Positions 62,254-64,000 of a stretch of 64,000 bases of DNA are shown piece after piece (position 1 is the first letter of the stretch; every line of letters starts with the position of its first letter). The notes under the pieces were generated by a model, which saw only the letters and a list, made by a program, of their open reading frames with translations, was not told where the DNA came from and did no database searches. Origin of the DNA: Paenibacillus protaetiae. Lineage in GTDB: Bacteria; Bacillota; Bacilli; Paenibacillales; Paenibacillaceae. The position numbers were made by a program, and so were the translations under genes. The stretch spans positions 4,076,501 through 4,140,500 of the forward strand of contig NZ_CP035492.1 in NCBI RefSeq assembly GCF_004135365.1, written 5' to 3'.

Positions 62254-62976
62254 ATGAATAACTCGTGGAAAGTCGCGCTGAGCGGCGCGCTTCTTGCTCT
62301 CGTGCTTGCCGGCTGCGGCGCAAAGGATGACGGCGGCGCTGCGGCGGCGCAAGGCAATGGCTCTGGCAGCCAGGCTGCCGCTTCTTCTTCGGCACAAAAC
62401 GGCCGACAGCCGGTTCGCGGCGCTTTCGGCAAAATCAAATCGATCGACGGCAATACGATAACGGTATATAAGTCGTCTTTCACAGGAAGAGAGCGGCCGG
62501 AAGGCAAAGGCCAGCCGCCGCAGGGGCAAAATGGCGGAGACCAGGCTGCTGGACAAGCTTCGGGCGGAACGAGCGGAGCAGGCGGGTCGCAAAGCTCGGA
62601 CGGGTCGCAAAAGCCAGACGGAGCGCGCGGCCAAAATCGCGGCAACTGGCAGCAGGGCGGCGGCATGAACACCGACAACATGTTTACGGATGAAACGATT
62701 ACGCTCCAAGTGACGGATTCGACTCAAATTGTAAAACGTTCGTTCGAGAACAATAAAATGACGGAAACGAATCTGTCATTAAGCGATCTGAAAGCGGATG
62801 ATATTATTACGTATACACTTGTAGACGGCTCGGAGGATCAGCTGGATACGATCAGCGTAGGCATGGGCGGCTTTGGCGGAGGCCGGGGTCCGGGAATGGG
62901 AGGCCGCGGCGGCGATTGGCAAGGCAGCGGCCAAGCAGCCGGCCAGACGGCTGGAGCAGCCGGATCCAATTCATAA
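62254..62976 (+). CDS. Gly/Gln-rich lipoprotein
   Basis: 240 residues. Lipobox LVLAGC with Cys21, so the mature protein is lipid-anchored outside the membrane. Gly/Ser/Gln-rich low-complexity stretches around 25-55, 80-140 and 205-240 flank two small beta-rich parts (GAFGKIKSIDGNTITVYKS and ITLQVTDSTQIVKRSF). Function unknown; extracellular lipoproteins of this make-up occur in several Paenibacillus. AGAAAGGATG precedes the ATG. Confidence 0.8.
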   Translation: MNNSWKVALSGALLALVLAGCGAKDDGGAAAAQGNGSGSQAAASSSAQNGRQPVRGAFGKIKSIDGNTITVYKSSFTGRERPEGKGQPPQGQNGGDQAAGQASGGTSGAGGSQSSDGSQKPDGARGQNRGNWQQGGGMNTDNMFTDETITLQVTDSTQIVKRSFENNKMTETNLSLSDLKADDIITYTLVDGSEDQLDTISVGMGGFGGGRGPGMGGRGGDWQGSGQAAGQTAGAAGSNS

Positions 62977-62979
62977 CTG

Positions 62980-63077
62980 AAAAAAGGGAACCGCGCTCGC
63001 CGGTTAGATGTGACTGTCCCCTGTCTGCGAGACAAGGGGCGGCTCTAACGGCGTATGCGGTTCCCTTTTCTTATGCC
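62980..63077 (+). terminator. Long three-tier hairpin terminator
   Basis: Outer AAAAGGGAACCGC / GCGGTTCCCTTTT, middle CGCCGGTTAGA / TCTAACGGCG, inner CCCCTGTCT / AGACAAGGGG, then CTT. About 95 bases, like the one at 28891. Confidence 0.65.
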
Positions 63078-63133
63078 AAATGCCAAAAAAAGCAGGCAAA
63101 GCCTGAGACCGGATTGCCTGCGCGGAATGCTTA

Positions 63134-63364
63134 TTAATAAAGCGAAATGGTCAGCGTATCTTTCTCATGATAGGAATGAAGCGTAGCCTCACTGCCAGTT
63201 ATTTCAACGCTAATAAGCGATTTAATACAGTTCCTTAACGCGTTTTTGCCGGTTTCCAGCTTGCGGTTTAATACAACGGACAGCTTATCTACAGCTTTTT
63301 TATTATTGGATTCTGTAACGTATACAGGGATTGTTTTATTTTGAAACAGGATTAATGTTTTCAT
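63134..63364 (-). CDS. Small hypothetical protein (76 aa)
   Basis: GGAGG 9 bases before the ATG. MKTLILFQNKTIPVYVTESN, then a Lys/Asn-rich middle, ending HEKDTLTISLY. Strand-rich, no membrane segment, not recognised. Confidence 0.65.
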   Translation of the reverse strand: MKTLILFQNKTIPVYVTESNNKKAVDKLSVVLNRKLETGKNALRNCIKSLISVEITGSEATLHSYHEKDTLTISLY

Positions 63365-63714
63365 TGATAATAACCTCCATTCCTAAATTCCATTACCCTT
63401 ATTCTACCTGACTATTATTAATAAAGTCTTAAAAAAAAGTTACAATATTGCTTTTAATGGGTAAAAGCTGCACGCTTAACGGCAATATGCACGTTATATG
63501 GCCAGGATCACGGTGCAAGCGAGCAGTTTCCGCTTTGCGCTATATTAGTTACGCATAAAACAGCTTTTTGGTTTCAAAGGGCGGAGTGCAAAATTGCATA
63601 AAAAAAGACTAATTATGCAGGCTATTTTCCGGTTTAGCGGACAGCTATAATTAGGACTGTGAAGCAAACAATAACCATTTTCCATACAATGACCAAGAAG
63701 AGGAGTGCTAAACA
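63365..63714. other. Intergenic region before the terminal isomerase gene
   Basis: 350 bases. A TATAAT at 63646-63651 is the likely -10 of the next gene; its -35 is poor. A TGCAAGCGAGCA near 63510 resembles a catabolite (cre) site but with two mismatches. Nothing else stands out. Confidence 0.4.
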
Positions 63715-64000
63715 GTGAGAAATTTCAATATCGGGCTGCAGCTGTATACGCTCAGAAATGAAGCGGAAGCTGATTTCGAAGGCATGCTGCGCAAAGTAGC
63801 CGCATTAGGTTATGAAGGCGTTGAGTTTGCCGGCTACGGCGGCATGGAAGCGGACAAGCTGCGAGACCTGCTCCAAGAGCTTGGCCTTCAAGCAATCGGA
63901 AGCCATATCTCGCTTGCAAATCTGGAGGAAAACCTGGAACAGGAAATTGCCTACCTGAAAACGATTGGCGCACAATATGCGATTTGCCCTTGGCTGCCTG
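63715..64000 (+). CDS. Sugar phosphate isomerase/epimerase, 3' end outside window
   Basis: GTG start with GAGGAG 9 bases upstream. MRNFNIGLQLYTLRNEAEAD, AALGYEGVEFAGYGG and GLQAIGSHISLANL are the first strands of an AP-endonuclease-2/IolE-like TIM barrel. Truncated by the window edge at residue 95. Sugar-related like the 53467 gene but clearly distinct. Confidence 0.85.
   Translation, partial: MRNFNIGLQLYTLRNEAEADFEGMLRKVAALGYEGVEFAGYGGMEADKLRDLLQELGLQAIGSHISLANLEENLEQEIAYLKTIGAQYAICPWLP

Noticed and set aside
63500-63520. Catabolite-response (cre) site before the last gene
   Set aside because: At least two mismatches at conserved positions.
1-64000. Prophage, insertion sequence, integrase or CRISPR array
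   Set aside because: No transposase, integrase, terminal repeats or regularly spaced direct repeats were seen anywhere.

Overview
The window looks like chromosomal DNA of a spore-forming, low-to-mid GC Bacillota, most probably a Paenibacillus or close relative. This rests on the gene families seen (SspH, the cortex regulator CmpA, CvfC/YpgR, KapB, a Ku plus split-LigD repair operon, YhgE, LCP, paired Gfo/Idh/MocA dehydrogenases with AraC regulators), on strong AGGAGG-type ribosome sites with many TTG/GTG starts, and on base composition. No rRNA, insertion sequence, prophage or CRISPR array was found.

Layout. 1-12 kb: tail of an unknown gene, cvfC (-), a NAPE-PLD-like hydrolase, a Gfo/Idh dehydrogenase, an ABC-F ATPase, an SgrR-type regulator, a Mn-type CDF exporter, a secreted NlpC/P60 hydrolase and a UgtP-like glycosyltransferase (-). 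12-17 kb: kapB, a TetR repressor with its YhgE target (two matching operators), and a secreted GDSL hydrolase (-). 17-22 kb: gltB. 22-29 kb: a small orphan ORF, an XRE repressor (-), an envelope-polysaccharide operon (PilZ-like, BY-kinase, degenerate ManC-like protein, LCP), a small zinc-ribbon protein and an ABC exporter. Four copies of a GATACAT-type palindrome sit on the two promoters of this region and are the best candidate for an undescribed regulon. 29-35 kb: bactofilin plus M23 peptidase (-), cardiolipin synthase, and the NHEJ operon ku-ligase-polymerase (-). 35-43 kb: small spore genes including sspH, DedA, a thioredoxin-like protein, a frameshifted MBL hydrolase, tex, Rrf2 and nitroreductase, cmpA, sprT. 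43.2-43.8 kb: five tRNA genes (Asn, Ser, Glu, Lys, Leu). 44-51 kb: AraC, thrC, udk, map, ade, GNAT.

51-55 kb holds a four-gene sugar-utilisation operon: two dehydrogenases, a TIM-barrel isomerase and an overlapping AraC regulator. 55.2-59 kb is visibly more AT-rich and contains decayed genes (a DoxX-like gene with a stop and a frameshift, two broken TetR genes) among intact DUF2269, GNAT, MBL and Lrp genes. It looks like an acquired, eroding segment. 59.4-64 kb: an MBL hydrolase with its own TetR and a double operator in the promoter, an MFS transporter, a Gly-rich lipoprotein, a small conserved-looking ORF and the start of another sugar isomerase gene.

Three local repressor circuits can be read directly from the sequence (TetR/YhgE, XRE/polysaccharide, TetR/MBL). 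In two of the promoters, those at 22.9 kb and 59.4 kb, a palindrome fills the spacer between -35 and -10 and a second copy lies near the transcription start. All functional names come from recognising motifs and family resemblance by eye; no database search was run.
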